From contig JAFWQA010000014.1 in NCBI GenBank assembly GCA_017509255.1, forward strand, positions 33,663-97,662: DNA of 64,000 nt, read 5' to 3'. Origin of the DNA: Clostridia bacterium (lineage in GTDB: Bacteria > Bacillota > Clostridia > Christensenellales > Aristaeellaceae). The first letter of the stretch is position 1, and each line of letters starts with the position of its first letter. A program made the translations under genes and the position numbers. The notes under the pieces were generated by a model, which saw nothing but the letters and a program-made list of their open reading frames with translations, searched no databases and was not told the DNA's origin. Shown here one piece after another: positions 51,529-59,897 of this stretch.

Positions 51529-51743
51529 TTTTTTGCGCTCCTTTTTTCCTGCGGCCGCAGCGGAAAGCGATCGGCGCAGGGATATGCAGAGACGTCCTCT
51601 GCCACTATCAGGAACCAGATTCAATTAAAATATACCACAGAAGGGAAAGAAAAGCCATTTTTTGCCGGAGGGCAGGCGGGTCTGCATCCGGTCAGTGACG
51701 CCGATCACCTCTGCCCGGGCGCTGAGCAGGCGGAGGACAACCG

Positions 51744-52310
51744 TCAGTAGTACATGTTGAAGCCGTTCTTCAGTCTGTCGACGTAGGCGGCGCCGGCCTC
51801 CTCCAGCGCGGGCAGCATATATACGGAATTGTAGCGCACCACGGGGATCCGGTCATAGGCCCGCATGCTCATGTGCGTCAGCGCCATTTCCATATCCTGC
51901 AGGCATTCCAGCGTTCCGCGGCCGGTGCCGCCGGCGCAGGCGACGAGCACGCAGCGCCTGTCCTTCAGAGCATGGCGCTGTGTGGCTTCGCAGCGGCGGA
52001 GCCGGTCGACGAAGGCCTTCATGCACTCCGTCATGCCGGACCAGTAGACGGCGGAGATCAGGACGATGCCGTCCGCCTCAATGAGCGTACGGTAGATGTC
52101 CTCAAAATCGTCCCGGATCACGCAGCTGCCCGTTTTATTGCAGGTGCCCCAGCCGTTGCCGCAGGCCCGGCAGTGTTCGAGCTTTTTCCGGTTCAGGTGG
52201 ATATCGACGACCTCCGCTCCGGTCTTCTGAATACCGGAGGAAATGTGGTACCTTGCCGCCGCGGTCAGCCCGTCGGTATTGGGGCTGGACCAGAGGACCG
52301 CGATCTTCAT
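51744..52310 (-). CDS. Flavodoxin-like NAD(P)H-dependent FMN oxidoreductase
   Basis: 188 aa, cytoplasmic. The N-terminal phosphate loop for FMN is AVLWSSPNTDGLTAAA, then HCRACGNGWGTCN (a Cys-rich loop as in iron-sulfur flavoproteins, but not the full 4Fe-4S spacing) and LISAVYWSGMTECMKAFVDR. NADPH-dependent FMN reductase family, substrate unknown. Start after GAGGCGTTTTGC, a modest ribosome site. A different flavin reductase is divergently encoded 158 bp away. Confidence 0.85.
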   Translation of the reverse strand: MKIAVLWSSPNTDGLTAAARYHISSGIQKTGAEVVDIHLNRKKLEHCRACGNGWGTCNKTGSCVIRDDFEDIYRTLIEADGIVLISAVYWSGMTECMKAFVDRLRRCEATQRHALKDRRCVLVACAGGTGRGTLECLQDMEMALTHMSMRAYDRIPVVRYNSVYMLPALEEAGAAYVDRLKNGFNMYY

Positions 52311-52400
52311 GCAAAACGCCTCCCGATGCTTTTATCCCTTAGATCCGTTTCCTTTATTATACAGGAAACCGGAGGAATGGCAAATTGCGGATCTTCCGGT

Positions 52401-52430
52401 TTGAAGGAAAGCTGCCCCGCAGTGTATAAT
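52401..52430 (+). promoter_or_regulatory. Promoter of the flavin reductase gene
   Basis: TTGAAG (52401-52406), 18-nt spacer, exact TATAAT (52425-52430), 38 nt before the ATG. Confidence 0.65.
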
Positions 52431-52468
52431 AAGGCAAAAGGAATCAAAAATCGCGGGAGGTGATCGGA

Positions 52469-52975
52469 ATGTCAATGCATGAGATCCCGGTCGGAGAACT
52501 GAACAAATACGTCGATCCCTGGAGCCTGGAAAAGGAATGGGCCATCGCCTGCGCCTCGGACGGCAGGGAGACCAACGGCCTGACCATTGCCTGGGGCGGG
52601 TTCGGCATCCTGTGGAACAAGCCCACGGTGACGGTCTATGTGCATAAGACCCGGTATTCAAAGCACATCTTTGACGGAGCGAAGTATTTTTCCGTCTGCT
52701 TCCTGAAGGCGGAGGACCGGAAGATGCTGGAATATTTCGGCAGTGTTTCCGGCCGCGACGAGGACAAGATGGCGGGCTGCGGGAGGGAGATCGTGACGGA
52801 CGCTCCGGCGCCGTACTTTGCGGACAGCCGTGCGGTGATCCTCTGCGAGATCATGGGAAAGAGCGATTTTGACGCCGGCAGCGTGGACGAGGGCGTCCGG
52901 GCCTGGTATCAGCGGGACGGCGTGCATACCCAGTATTACGGCAAGGTCGTCCGGGTGCTGGTTTCCGGGCAGTGA
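52469..52975 (+). CDS. Flavin reductase family protein
   Basis: 168 aa, split-barrel FMN-binding fold. Typical parts are IACASDGRETNGLTIAWGG, FGILWNKPTVTVYVHKTRYS and FSVCFLKAEDRKMLEYFGSV with GRDEDK. Such proteins bind FMN and reduce it or small substrates with NAD(P)H. ATG 52469 has the perfect GGAGGTGA 6 nt upstream; GTG 52460 lies within that site and is rejected. A palindromic terminator follows. Confidence 0.9.
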   Translation: MSMHEIPVGELNKYVDPWSLEKEWAIACASDGRETNGLTIAWGGFGILWNKPTVTVYVHKTRYSKHIFDGAKYFSVCFLKAEDRKMLEYFGSVSGRDEDKMAGCGREIVTDAPAPYFADSRAVILCEIMGKSDFDAGSVDEGVRAWYQRDGVHTQYYGKVVRVLVSGQ

Positions 52976-52978
52976 AAA

Positions 52979-53008
52979 ACGGCGGTCAGCTGACCGCCGT
53001 GATTTTTT
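52979..53008 (+). terminator. Terminator of the flavin reductase gene
   Basis: A perfect 22-nt palindrome (52979-53000) followed by GATTTTTT. Confidence 0.88.
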
Positions 53009-53039
53009 GCTTTTGCCGATCCCGGCCGGGGGAGCACTG

Positions 53040-54350
53040 TCAGTTCCAGTCGATGCTGGTGTATTTTTCCGGCACCCAGAGCCGGTACCATTTGCCGGAG
53101 TCGGTTTCGTATTCGATCTCCACAAAACCGTTTTCCCGGCCGTAGGCGACCACGTCCTTCCAGGAGGAAATGTTCACCTTTGCCTTGGCGTATTTCCCGC
53201 CGGGACCGCGGTAGGTCTCGCTGGTCGCGCTGACTGTGCCCTGCCCGGTGGCGTAATACTCCTTGACCTTATTCAGGTCCACGTCCACGCGTTTCAGGCC
53301 GGTCCATACCCGGTAGCTGGCCTTGCCGCCGTTGCTGAAGTCCACAAGCACCCACCAGACGCTGCCGTCATACTCCTTGCCAAGCACTTTCACGGTTTCC
53401 TTTTTCCAGGTATTCCCGAAGAAGGTGCCCGGCTCGTCATACTGCGTTCCGGGGCCGGAGCGGGTCGCCAGCTTCATCAGCAGGTTCGCGCCGCTGACCT
53501 CCGGCCTGCTTTCATACACCACGGCCTTCTGCTCCTGCTGCGGCGCGGCCGCAAGGGCGGCCGGCGCGTGCTGCACCAGCATGACCTCGGACAGGCAGAT
53601 GTCGTTTTTGTAATGGCTGCCGGCATAGTGGGAGAGCACGGTCACGCGGACGGCAGCGACTCCCTCGTGATGATCCAGGGAAAAGGCCTGCCAGCCGTTC
53701 CGGCTTTCATCCTTCAGGGTGAATTCCTTTGCGTCCCGGTAGTTGGTTTCCCCGGCGTACAGCAGGGAGACACGGACCTTTTTCAGCCGGGCGTTGATGC
53801 CGTACTGGTCGTTGCCCTTGTCATTGTAGGCCCAGAAGCCGTTCTTGAACCAGATCTCGTCCACGGCCTCCGGGGCCTGGGTGCTCAGCTCCAGCCAGGC
53901 TTCCTTACCCTTTTTGGGAGGATTATACTGCCAGCAGGTGGTTTCATTTCCGTCGGCGGCGTTTGAGGGCACCCAGCGGAGGGGATCCTTGGAGTTTTTG
54001 ATGTAGTCAAAGGCCGTTACCTCTCCCAGCCGGACCTTGACCCGGTCGGTTTGCCCGGGGATCTGCTCCAGGTTCAGGTTCACCTGGGGCGCGCTGCTGC
54101 CGGCGGGGCGCGCCGCGCCGCAGATATTGCAGAAGTTGCCGGTGCAGCCCTCCTGGCCGCAGACGGGACAGGTCCACACGGCGGAGGTGTCTGCGGGTCG
54201 GGCAGCGCCGCAGATATTGCAGAAGTTACCGGTGCAGCCCTCCTGACCGCAGACGGCGCAGGTCCAGACCGCGTCGGCGGCGCCGGCACTGAAAATCAGC
54301 AGAAGCATGGTCAGAATAAGCCCGATGGCACAGATCTGTTTTCTGTTCAT
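53040..54350 (-). CDS. Secreted protein with two zinc-ribbon repeats, glycan-binding-like and SH3-like domains
   Basis: 436 aa. After the signal peptide (MNRKQICAIGLILTMLLLIF) come two nearly identical ribbons, each with CxVCGQEGCTGNFCNICG followed by AARPA (about residues 29-80), a tandem duplication visible also in DNA. A discoidin-like middle domain (about 95-270) begins VKVRLGEVTAFDYIKNSKDP and resembles the NADase-type glycan-binding domain. Two SH3-like segments close the protein (RSGPGTQYDEPGTFFGNTW and TYRGPGGKYAKAKVNI). Zinc ribbons outside the cell are unusual. ATG 54350 after AAAGGGGAAAGAG. Probably wall- or glycan-binding; function unknown. Confidence 0.82.
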   Translation of the reverse strand: MNRKQICAIGLILTMLLLIFSAGAADAVWTCAVCGQEGCTGNFCNICGAARPADTSAVWTCPVCGQEGCTGNFCNICGAARPAGSSAPQVNLNLEQIPGQTDRVKVRLGEVTAFDYIKNSKDPLRWVPSNAADGNETTCWQYNPPKKGKEAWLELSTQAPEAVDEIWFKNGFWAYNDKGNDQYGINARLKKVRVSLLYAGETNYRDAKEFTLKDESRNGWQAFSLDHHEGVAAVRVTVLSHYAGSHYKNDICLSEVMLVQHAPAALAAAPQQEQKAVVYESRPEVSGANLLMKLATRSGPGTQYDEPGTFFGNTWKKETVKVLGKEYDGSVWWVLVDFSNGGKASYRVWTGLKRVDVDLNKVKEYYATGQGTVSATSETYRGPGGKYAKAKVNISSWKDVVAYGRENGFVEIEYETDSGKWYRLWVPEKYTSIDWN

Positions 54351-54456
54351 TTTCTCTTTCCCCTTTTGTCTGTCCGGTTGTGAAACGAAGCCTCTCTTTA
54401 CATGCATTATACCATGGGGCGCGGGGGGACTGCAATAACCATAAGGGATATGAAAC

Positions 54457-54497
54457 AAAAGCTCCGAAAACCGCGCAGACGGACTTTCGGAGCTTTT
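54457..54497. terminator. Terminator between two secreted-protein genes
   Basis: A 13-bp perfect stem (54457-54469 with 54485-54497), A and T runs at the ends, 15-nt loop. It follows the cysteine peptidase-like gene on the minus strand. Confidence 0.8.
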
Positions 54498-54508
54498 GCG
54501 TGAGCATA

Positions 54509-56710
54509 TCAGTAGTAGTATTTGACCCAGTGGACAATGTCGGAAACGGTATCGGATGCGGTTACTTCGGATGTGGATTCCTTTTCCGTGACGGTTTTCT
54601 TTTCATAGGTGAAAAGCTTCTTATACTCGGTATAGGTCTGCCTGTAAACCGGGAATCTGTACCACCACCAGCTTCCGTCCGCGGGATCGTCTCTCCAGTA
54701 CTTATAGACATTTCCGGAGGGAGAAAGATCGTCGGCCAGTTCAAGAGCCGCAAAATACTGGCAGTCATAGCCTTCAGCGCAGATGCCTCTGGTGGGATTG
54801 ACATAGACATTGTAGCTGCCTCCGGAGAGATAGCCGGTGGAGTAGGACCAGTGATAATAGATATAAGTCAGCCTTGAGGTGGAGATATCCCGCCGGACAG
54901 TATCTTCGGAAGCGGTCAGCGCGGAATGGCTGTATTTGGAATAAAGCGCGTGGCTGCTGTCAAAACCGCCGGGATAGTCCGCGTAATCGTTCGTACCGGA
55001 GCCGGTCTTTTTCCAGGTAAACCCGGTTTGGGTATAGCCGCTCATTGAGGTCTTATAGGAGGTTTTGATTTCGGTGACCGTTTCCTTATAGGTCCACTTC
55101 TCGTCACCGGTCAGGATAGCGCCTTCAGGCACATCGGAGGCAGGCACCCAGTCTGAAACCTCGTTGATCAGGCGGTACGGGATTTTCCCTCCGCTGCTGA
55201 CAGCCAGATTATAGGCGGAGCTGCCGCGCAGGCAGTACAGGACGATGTTTGGGCTGCCGTCGAAAGCATCCGACGCGACATAGGTATACATGGACGGGAT
55301 ATAGACGCTGACGAGATTTTTGCAGTTGGCGAATGCTTTGCTTTCGATCCGGGCGCAGTCGGCGGGGACGGTCACGTGGCTGAGAACACTGCTGCCGGAG
55401 AAGGCTTCTTCAGGAATGATCTGCAGTTTTGCCGGCAGGATCACCGAACCAAGGGGAGACCAGCGGGCATACAGCGTATGGTTCGTTTTCGCGGATACAA
55501 CGGTTGAACTGACGACCTTTGAACCGCCCGCCGCGTCGGTATACCATCCGGCGAAGGAATATCCCGGCCGCGTGGGAACCGGCAGGGTGCCGTAAGCAGA
55601 TCCGACAGTCACTTCTATCGCTGCCGTATCGCAGCTCCCGCCGTTCGCGTCCAGGGACACGGTAACAGTCTCTTTTTTCCACACAGCGTACAGGGTCGCA
55701 TTGGCATTTGATGTGTATATGTCTCCGGGCTGATAAGCCGGCGCGGATGCGGAAGCTGAAAGCGCCCAGCCGAGAAACTGATAATTCGGACGGACAGGCC
55801 GGGTTTCGGACAGCGCCAGGCCCTGCCCGTGGGTTTTGGTCTGCGCCGCGGGAATCCCTTCAGCGTCGGCGGCATTCCCGTTATAGCTTACGCGATAGGT
55901 TTTGGAGTTGAATGTCAGCCAGACAGAACGTGTTATGTTTGCCGCGACCGTGCCGGAAAGCGTATCGGAACCGGAGGCCAGCCCGGCGTAGACATATCCT
56001 TCCGCAGCCTGAATGTTGCTGACCTGATAGCTTGTTCCCTCGACGATCTCCCTGCAAAAATCTGTCTGTCCGGTGAGCACGGTGTTTCCGTAGGAGACGT
56101 CAAAGGTGCCGATGCCTGCTATATCAATGGTTTCCTGTCCGTTGACATAAAAGTTGACATCCAGATAACCGGTGGGCTGGGAGGGCCTGTAATTGGGACG
56201 TACAAAAGTATAGCCGATACGGTGTTTTTGGTTAATCTGATCATATGGATATGATCTTACATATGAGTTGTCCATGTTGCCGCTGATACAATTAGTCCGG
56301 TCTGACATGATGCCGACGTGATTATAATAAGCATGGACGCCGACTTTTGTCTCCCAGTAAAAGATGAGATCGCCTTTCTGCCGGTTGCTTTCCGATATGA
56401 TCGCTGCGCCGGAGTTCATCAAAAACGCGTAAAGGTCGCTGCACCTGCCGTAAAAGGGAATGACGCTGCTCTGACCGATCAGCTTTGCGCAGTCGCCGAC
56501 AAAGTAAGAACACCATGCATCAACATAGCCGAGACTGCTTTTTGAGCGTCCCAGCTGCGCGGCAGCGACGTTGACGATATCCGTCGCCGGATCGCCGGTC
56601 CTTGTGAATGGACTGAAACTGTCGCTGTGGCTTGTTTCAGCGCAGGCGGAGAAGAACATAAGCGAAAAAACGGTCATCATCACCAGCAGTATGGACACAC
56701 GGCGTCTCAT
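54509..56710 (-). CDS. Secreted cysteine peptidase-like protein with InlB and BspA repeats
   Basis: 733 aa. Signal peptide (MRRRVSILLVMMTVFSLMFF) with a Cys at 23 that gives a marginal lipobox. Residues 40-160 look like a CHAP/NlpC-P60 peptidoglycan hydrolase: DAWCSYFVGDCAKLIG with Cys67, QKGDLIFYWE and AYYNHVGIMSD with His131. Then InlB/Flg_new beta repeats (YQFLGWALSASASA, YSFAGWYTDAAGGSK), a BspA-type leucine-rich block (SVILPAKLQIIPEEAFSGSS), and a long Tyr/Ser-rich tail with no recognised domain. A likely surface adhesin or wall remodelling enzyme. The start at 56710 follows ATCAGGAAGA; the frame extends further but without signal peptide. Confidence 0.85.
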   Translation of the reverse strand: MRRRVSILLVMMTVFSLMFFSACAETSHSDSFSPFTRTGDPATDIVNVAAAQLGRSKSSLGYVDAWCSYFVGDCAKLIGQSSVIPFYGRCSDLYAFLMNSGAAIISESNRQKGDLIFYWETKVGVHAYYNHVGIMSDRTNCISGNMDNSYVRSYPYDQINQKHRIGYTFVRPNYRPSQPTGYLDVNFYVNGQETIDIAGIGTFDVSYGNTVLTGQTDFCREIVEGTSYQVSNIQAAEGYVYAGLASGSDTLSGTVAANITRSVWLTFNSKTYRVSYNGNAADAEGIPAAQTKTHGQGLALSETRPVRPNYQFLGWALSASASAPAYQPGDIYTSNANATLYAVWKKETVTVSLDANGGSCDTAAIEVTVGSAYGTLPVPTRPGYSFAGWYTDAAGGSKVVSSTVVSAKTNHTLYARWSPLGSVILPAKLQIIPEEAFSGSSVLSHVTVPADCARIESKAFANCKNLVSVYIPSMYTYVASDAFDGSPNIVLYCLRGSSAYNLAVSSGGKIPYRLINEVSDWVPASDVPEGAILTGDEKWTYKETVTEIKTSYKTSMSGYTQTGFTWKKTGSGTNDYADYPGGFDSSHALYSKYSHSALTASEDTVRRDISTSRLTYIYYHWSYSTGYLSGGSYNVYVNPTRGICAEGYDCQYFAALELADDLSPSGNVYKYWRDDPADGSWWWYRFPVYRQTYTEYKKLFTYEKKTVTEKESTSEVTASDTVSDIVHWVKYYY

Positions 56711-56937
56711 TCTTCCTGATCTCCATTCCTGAATAAATATAATGAAAAACGGGCCGCTCCGATCCGGACCGGGCTTTTCTTCAGATTCCCGGAGAAAAAC
56801 CGGCAGATTATAGAACATCCGTCATTCTTTTTCTATACTATCATTTTTATATGGAAAGGAGAAGAGTATTCTTTGTTTTTTCGGCGTTTGCTTTTCCTGC
56901 CGGACAGCTCCCGCGGAAAGGCTTTCCGGTTCCCGGA

Positions 56938-56983
56938 CGCGCGGATCCCCCCCGGAGGAGGTATGCCGGGGGTGATCCGCGCG
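56938..56983 (-). other. G/C-rich hairpin after the truncated PspC gene
   Basis: A 10-bp stem (56938-56947 with 56974-56983) that can be lengthened by C/G runs. It starts 8 nt after the stop of the 58-aa gene. No T run follows on the minus strand, so it is not a standard intrinsic terminator. Confidence 0.5.
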
Positions 56984-56990
56984 GTACGGT

Positions 56991-57167
56991 TCAGAAGGGA
57001 CCGCGGCCCAGGAATTCCGCCGGGCCGCCGCAGACGCCGCGGATCCGCCTGATCAGACCGCTCCTCTGCAGGCGGCTGATGAGCGCTTCCCGGCGGCTGC
57101 CGGACATAAACCGGTGAATGAAACAGCTGAGAGCCAGTACGGCCGCAATGATCAGAAGGAGTGTCAT
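56991..57167 (-). CDS. 58-aa protein with a truncated PspC domain
   Basis: Starts with a membrane helix (MTLLLIIAAVLALSCF), then a basic linker and RIRGVCGGPAEFLGRGPF, where it stops. This end aligns with KISGVCAGLAEYLGCDPT of the full PspC protein encoded at 59627-59893, which continues for about 34 further residues with a second helix. Here that part is missing. The gene begins 4 nt after the stop of the upstream membrane protein gene, the same spacing as in the full-length pair. Either a small functional derivative or a decayed copy. Confidence 0.65.
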   Translation of the reverse strand: MTLLLIIAAVLALSCFIHRFMSGSRREALISRLQRSGLIRRIRGVCGGPAEFLGRGPF

Positions 57168-57171
57168 GGCT

Positions 57172-57522
57172 TTAATTTCCTTTCTTACGCAGGTAAACGC
57201 TCCGCAGCCAGCGGAAGGCCAGATACAGGGCCGCGCCGGTCAGCACGCTGGTCAGGAAGCCGCCGGGGAAGCCCGCGCCGGCAAACACGGAGCCGACCCC
57301 GCGCAGGACGCCGGTGAAGGCCGCTCCCAGGCCGGAAAAGACCGCTCCGACGACCGTGAACGCGACCTTCACCAGGGTGAGGATCACTGTCAGGGCGATG
57401 CCGCCTCCGAAAAGGATCCCGGGGATCAACAGCAGCCAACCGACAGGGGAGATGCCCCTGCGGAATAATCCGCGGCCTCCGAAGGGTCCTGAACCGTTCA
57501 TCATATGAAACATTTTAAACAA
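57172..57522 (-). CDS. Glycine-rich membrane protein, module copy 1
   Basis: 116 aa. A Met/Gly/Phe-rich start (MFKMFHMMNGSGPFGGRG) precedes two to three hydrophobic stretches (LLLIPGILFGGGIALTVIL, AFTGVLRGVGSVFAGAGF, LTGAALYLAFRWL). It is clearly related to the 113-aa protein encoded at 59898-60239 (same order of PGILFGG, GAVFSGLGAAF, and the last helix). Family function unknown; in the other copy it accompanies a PspC protein, suggesting envelope stress. The ATG follows AAAAGGAGTTG. Confidence 0.72.
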   Translation of the reverse strand: MFKMFHMMNGSGPFGGRGLFRRGISPVGWLLLIPGILFGGGIALTVILTLVKVAFTVVGAVFSGLGAAFTGVLRGVGSVFAGAGFPGGFLTSVLTGAALYLAFRWLRSVYLRKKGN

Positions 57523-57679
57523 CTCCTTTTCCGTCTCTCCGGGCGCTGTCCGCGCTCCTTCCTCTCGACGGGTTTATCTTACTTCACCTCGCCGACCCGT
57601 TAAAGGTGAATTTCCGGAACGTTTCATGAGAAAAGGGAGTTATTCAGATTAAAATCAGATGAGTTACCCGGGAAATGAG

Positions 57680-57705
57680 AAAAAGCGGCGCGCTTGCCGC
57701 GCCGC
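57680..57705 (-). terminator. Minus-strand terminator antisense to the kinase leader
   Basis: GCGGCGCG (57685-57692), 5-nt loop, CGCGCCGC (57698-57705). The minus-strand exit has five T (complement of 57680-57684). No minus-strand gene ends nearby; the nearest upstream on that strand is the transglutaminase gene, 570 bp away across the kinase gene. Confidence 0.7.
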
Positions 57706-57774
57706 GGATTCCGTGATATGCTTGTCCCCGGAGTAAAAAGGGTAAAAAAAAGAAGCCGGATCGGAGGGCTGAAA

Positions 57775-58260
57775 ATGAAGGTGATCGTGATCAACGGTCC
57801 CATGGGCGTCGGAAAAACAACGGTGGGCAGGTATCTGGCGGACAGCCGTCCGGGAACGGCCTTTATCGACGGGGACTGGTGCATGGACCTGCACCCGTTT
57901 GTCGGCAGCCGGGAAACGAAGGCGATGGCGGTGGACAATATCCTGCACATGATCGGGAACTACGGCAGATGCTCCGTGTGCGGCATGATCGTGGTGGTCT
58001 GGCTGATGGACGACCCTGAGGTCTGCCGGAGGATCGGGGACGGCATCGCGGCTCTGGGTATGGAAATCAGGAGCGTGACGTTGACCTGCGGCAGGGACGA
58101 GCTGATCCGCCGGTGGAAAAACGACCGCGTGTGCGAATGGAGAACGGACGAATGGCTGCAGGCGAGCCTGAAGTCGCTGCCGTATTTTTCCTCACTGGAG
58201 AATGTGATTGACACAGACGGCCTGACCGCTGCCGAGGCAGCGGCCAGGATCCTGCCGTAA
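57775..58260 (+). CDS. P-loop kinase-like protein
   Basis: 161 aa, cytoplasmic. Walker A is INGPMGVGKTTVGRYLAD (residues 6-23). The next text FIDGDWCMDLHPF and the later RDELIRRWKNDR with a lid-like part resemble small nucleoside/shikimate-type kinases and the AAA_33 group. Substrate unknown. ATG at 57775 follows CGGAGGGCTGAAA; the longer frame from 57694 runs through a hairpin and is rejected. It ends 18 nt from the stop of the convergent transglutaminase gene with no terminator between. Confidence 0.82.
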   Translation: MKVIVINGPMGVGKTTVGRYLADSRPGTAFIDGDWCMDLHPFVGSRETKAMAVDNILHMIGNYGRCSVCGMIVVVWLMDDPEVCRRIGDGIAALGMEIRSVTLTCGRDELIRRWKNDRVCEWRTDEWLQASLKSLPYFSSLENVIDTDGLTAAEAAARILP

Positions 58261-58278
58261 ACGGGTATCCGCCGAAGG

Positions 58279-59367
58279 TCACTGAACGGACCCGGGGATC
58301 AGGTGAACGCCCTCCGTGTCGCTGTAGGAGAAGTCCACATAATGGGAATTCCCTTCCAGATCGCAGTAGAGGCAGTGCATGATGCCCGCATCGTGATCGA
58401 AGCTGATCAGGCGGGTGTGCCAAAGCGGCGTCAGGGAATCGTCGTCCGCCCTGTAGTCCGGGTGGGGATACACCGTGGTGAAGTTGCTGCCGACCACGTA
58501 TTCCTCCGGCGGGTATTCTTCCGCGCGCTTTTTGTCGCTCATCATGAAGAACTCCAGCGTACCGGGATCGGAAAGCGCGTAGGTGGGGTCGATGTGATAG
58601 TTCTTTCCGTTCAGGCGGACATAGGACCACTGGTGGCCCTCGCCGGTCAGGTCGGAGTCGCCCATCATGATCGTGGCGCTGACGCCCACCTGCATCAGCA
58701 GATAGGAGTAAGCCGCGGAAATCTCCTGGCAGATGCCTGTTCCCCCGGTCAGAAGGCGGTAGGCGGAGATGTACTCCAGGTATTGACTGTTCATCTGATA
58801 ATACGTATCGTAGTCATAAACATATTTTTTGCTGAAGTACAGATACAGCGACAGGGCTTTTTCCAGATCGGTGTAATACGGCTGTACGGCAGTGTTCACG
58901 ATATCCTCCACCAGCGCGATAAACCCGGAAATGGCTTTGGCGCTTTCCTCCCTGGAGACCTTATAGCCGATCTTCGCGACGCCGTCCCCGACCATTCCGC
59001 CTGCTGCCGGGTCGATGATATCCACCAGCACGGGAAAGTACCGATCCGGGAACTGGCCGGTGACCCAGTCGTAAAGAAGCTTTGTTTCGCAGGCAAAGGT
59101 GTCCTCGCCTGCCATCACGGCGTCCACCAGGTTATACCAGGTTTCGGCCATGGCGCCGGGGAACATCTCATCCATGTAATCACACCGGACCTTCGGGTTG
59201 AAAACGAACCATCTTTCCCCGGCGCCGCTGTCAGCAGCGCCGGCATTTTCGGTTTCCGGCGCGGACACGGCGTCCGCGGGAAGGGTCGTGGTCATATCGT
59301 CAGCGCAGGCGATGCTGCCGAAGAGCAAGCCAGCGCAAAGGATCCATACAAGTACTTTTTTCATCAT
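58279..59367 (-). CDS. Secreted transglutaminase-like protein
   Basis: 362 aa. Signal peptide MMKKVLVWILCAGLLFGSIA, possibly a lipoprotein with Cys21. The transglutaminase-like core lies in the last half with Cys213 in GTGICQEISAAYSYLL, His245 in GEGHQWSYVRLNG and Asp260 in YHIDPTYAL, the typical triad order of the family. A C-terminal block with two Cys (HCLYCDLEG) follows. Such domains are usually proteases or amidases rather than cross-linking enzymes in bacteria. The start follows CAGGAGCAGAACAG. Confidence 0.87.
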   Translation of the reverse strand: MMKKVLVWILCAGLLFGSIACADDMTTTLPADAVSAPETENAGAADSGAGERWFVFNPKVRCDYMDEMFPGAMAETWYNLVDAVMAGEDTFACETKLLYDWVTGQFPDRYFPVLVDIIDPAAGGMVGDGVAKIGYKVSREESAKAISGFIALVEDIVNTAVQPYYTDLEKALSLYLYFSKKYVYDYDTYYQMNSQYLEYISAYRLLTGGTGICQEISAAYSYLLMQVGVSATIMMGDSDLTGEGHQWSYVRLNGKNYHIDPTYALSDPGTLEFFMMSDKKRAEEYPPEEYVVGSNFTTVYPHPDYRADDDSLTPLWHTRLISFDHDAGIMHCLYCDLEGNSHYVDFSYSDTEGVHLIPGSVQ

Positions 59368-59536
59368 CTGTTCTGCTCCTGTGATTCATGCCGCAGCGTT
59401 CTGCGGGGGCCCGGCCGCCCCGGGGTCCGGACCGGCTCAAAGCCACGGTCAGATTATAGGCCTGTTCACGGGCCTGTCAAGGGAAGAGGCCGAATTGTTA
59501 CAAAGTGCCGGGCGGCGTTTTTGCCCGGAAAGCATG

Positions 59537-59567
59537 AAAAAACGGGCTTCCGGATATCCGGAAGCCC
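59537..59567 (-). terminator. Terminator of the PspC module copy 2
   Basis: An 11-bp palindromic stem (59544-59554 with 59557-59567) then GTTTTTT on the minus strand. With a tiny loop it may form fewer pairs. Confidence 0.8.
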
Positions 59568-59626
59568 TGAAGAGGGGAGAGTGCGGCCCCGCGTCGGAAA
59601 CGGGACCGCGGGAGGCTTGCCCGGGA

Positions 59627-59893
59627 TCATTCCTCGGGCAGGACAAAAGCAAGAATGAAGTACAGCAGGATGCCGGTTCCCCAGCCGAAGGCCAGGACCG
59701 CCCAGGCGATCCGGACAACGGTGGGATCGCAGCCCAGATACTCGGCCAGGCCGGCGCAGACACCGGAGATCTTTTTATCACCCGCGCTCTTGTGCAGGCG
59801 GCCCCTGGCGGTGCCCTTGGCATTGCCGGTCACATACTGGTAAACGAAATAACCGAGGGCAAGCCCGATCGCGACAGACATAAGTGTTGTCAT
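59627..59893 (-). CDS. PspC-domain membrane protein
   Basis: 88 aa. N-terminal helix (SVAIGLALGYFVYQYVTG), then the PspC domain from residue 38 with KKISGVCAGLAEYLGCDPTV, VRIAWAVLAFGWGTGILLYF and the final ILAFVLPEE. PspC is an envelope-stress membrane protein in enterobacteria; in Firmicutes similar small proteins are common and poorly studied. It begins 4 nt after the stop of the 113-aa gene, with AGGAGG just before that stop, so the two are coupled. Confidence 0.9.
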   Translation of the reverse strand: MTTLMSVAIGLALGYFVYQYVTGNAKGTARGRLHKSAGDKKISGVCAGLAEYLGCDPTVVRIAWAVLAFGWGTGILLYFILAFVLPEE

Positions 59894-59897
59894 TTCT

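Noticed and set aside
49447-51750. Long plus-strand ORF of 767 codons
   Set aside because: Lies antisense to the clear SpoIIE-type phosphatase gene; its composition (His, Gln, Arg, Val-rich) is the shadow of high-GC coding DNA.
56851-57117. Plus-strand ORF of 88 codons
   Set aside because: Arg/Pro-rich and without a ribosome site; the minus-strand 58-aa gene with helix and PspC-like motif explains the region better.
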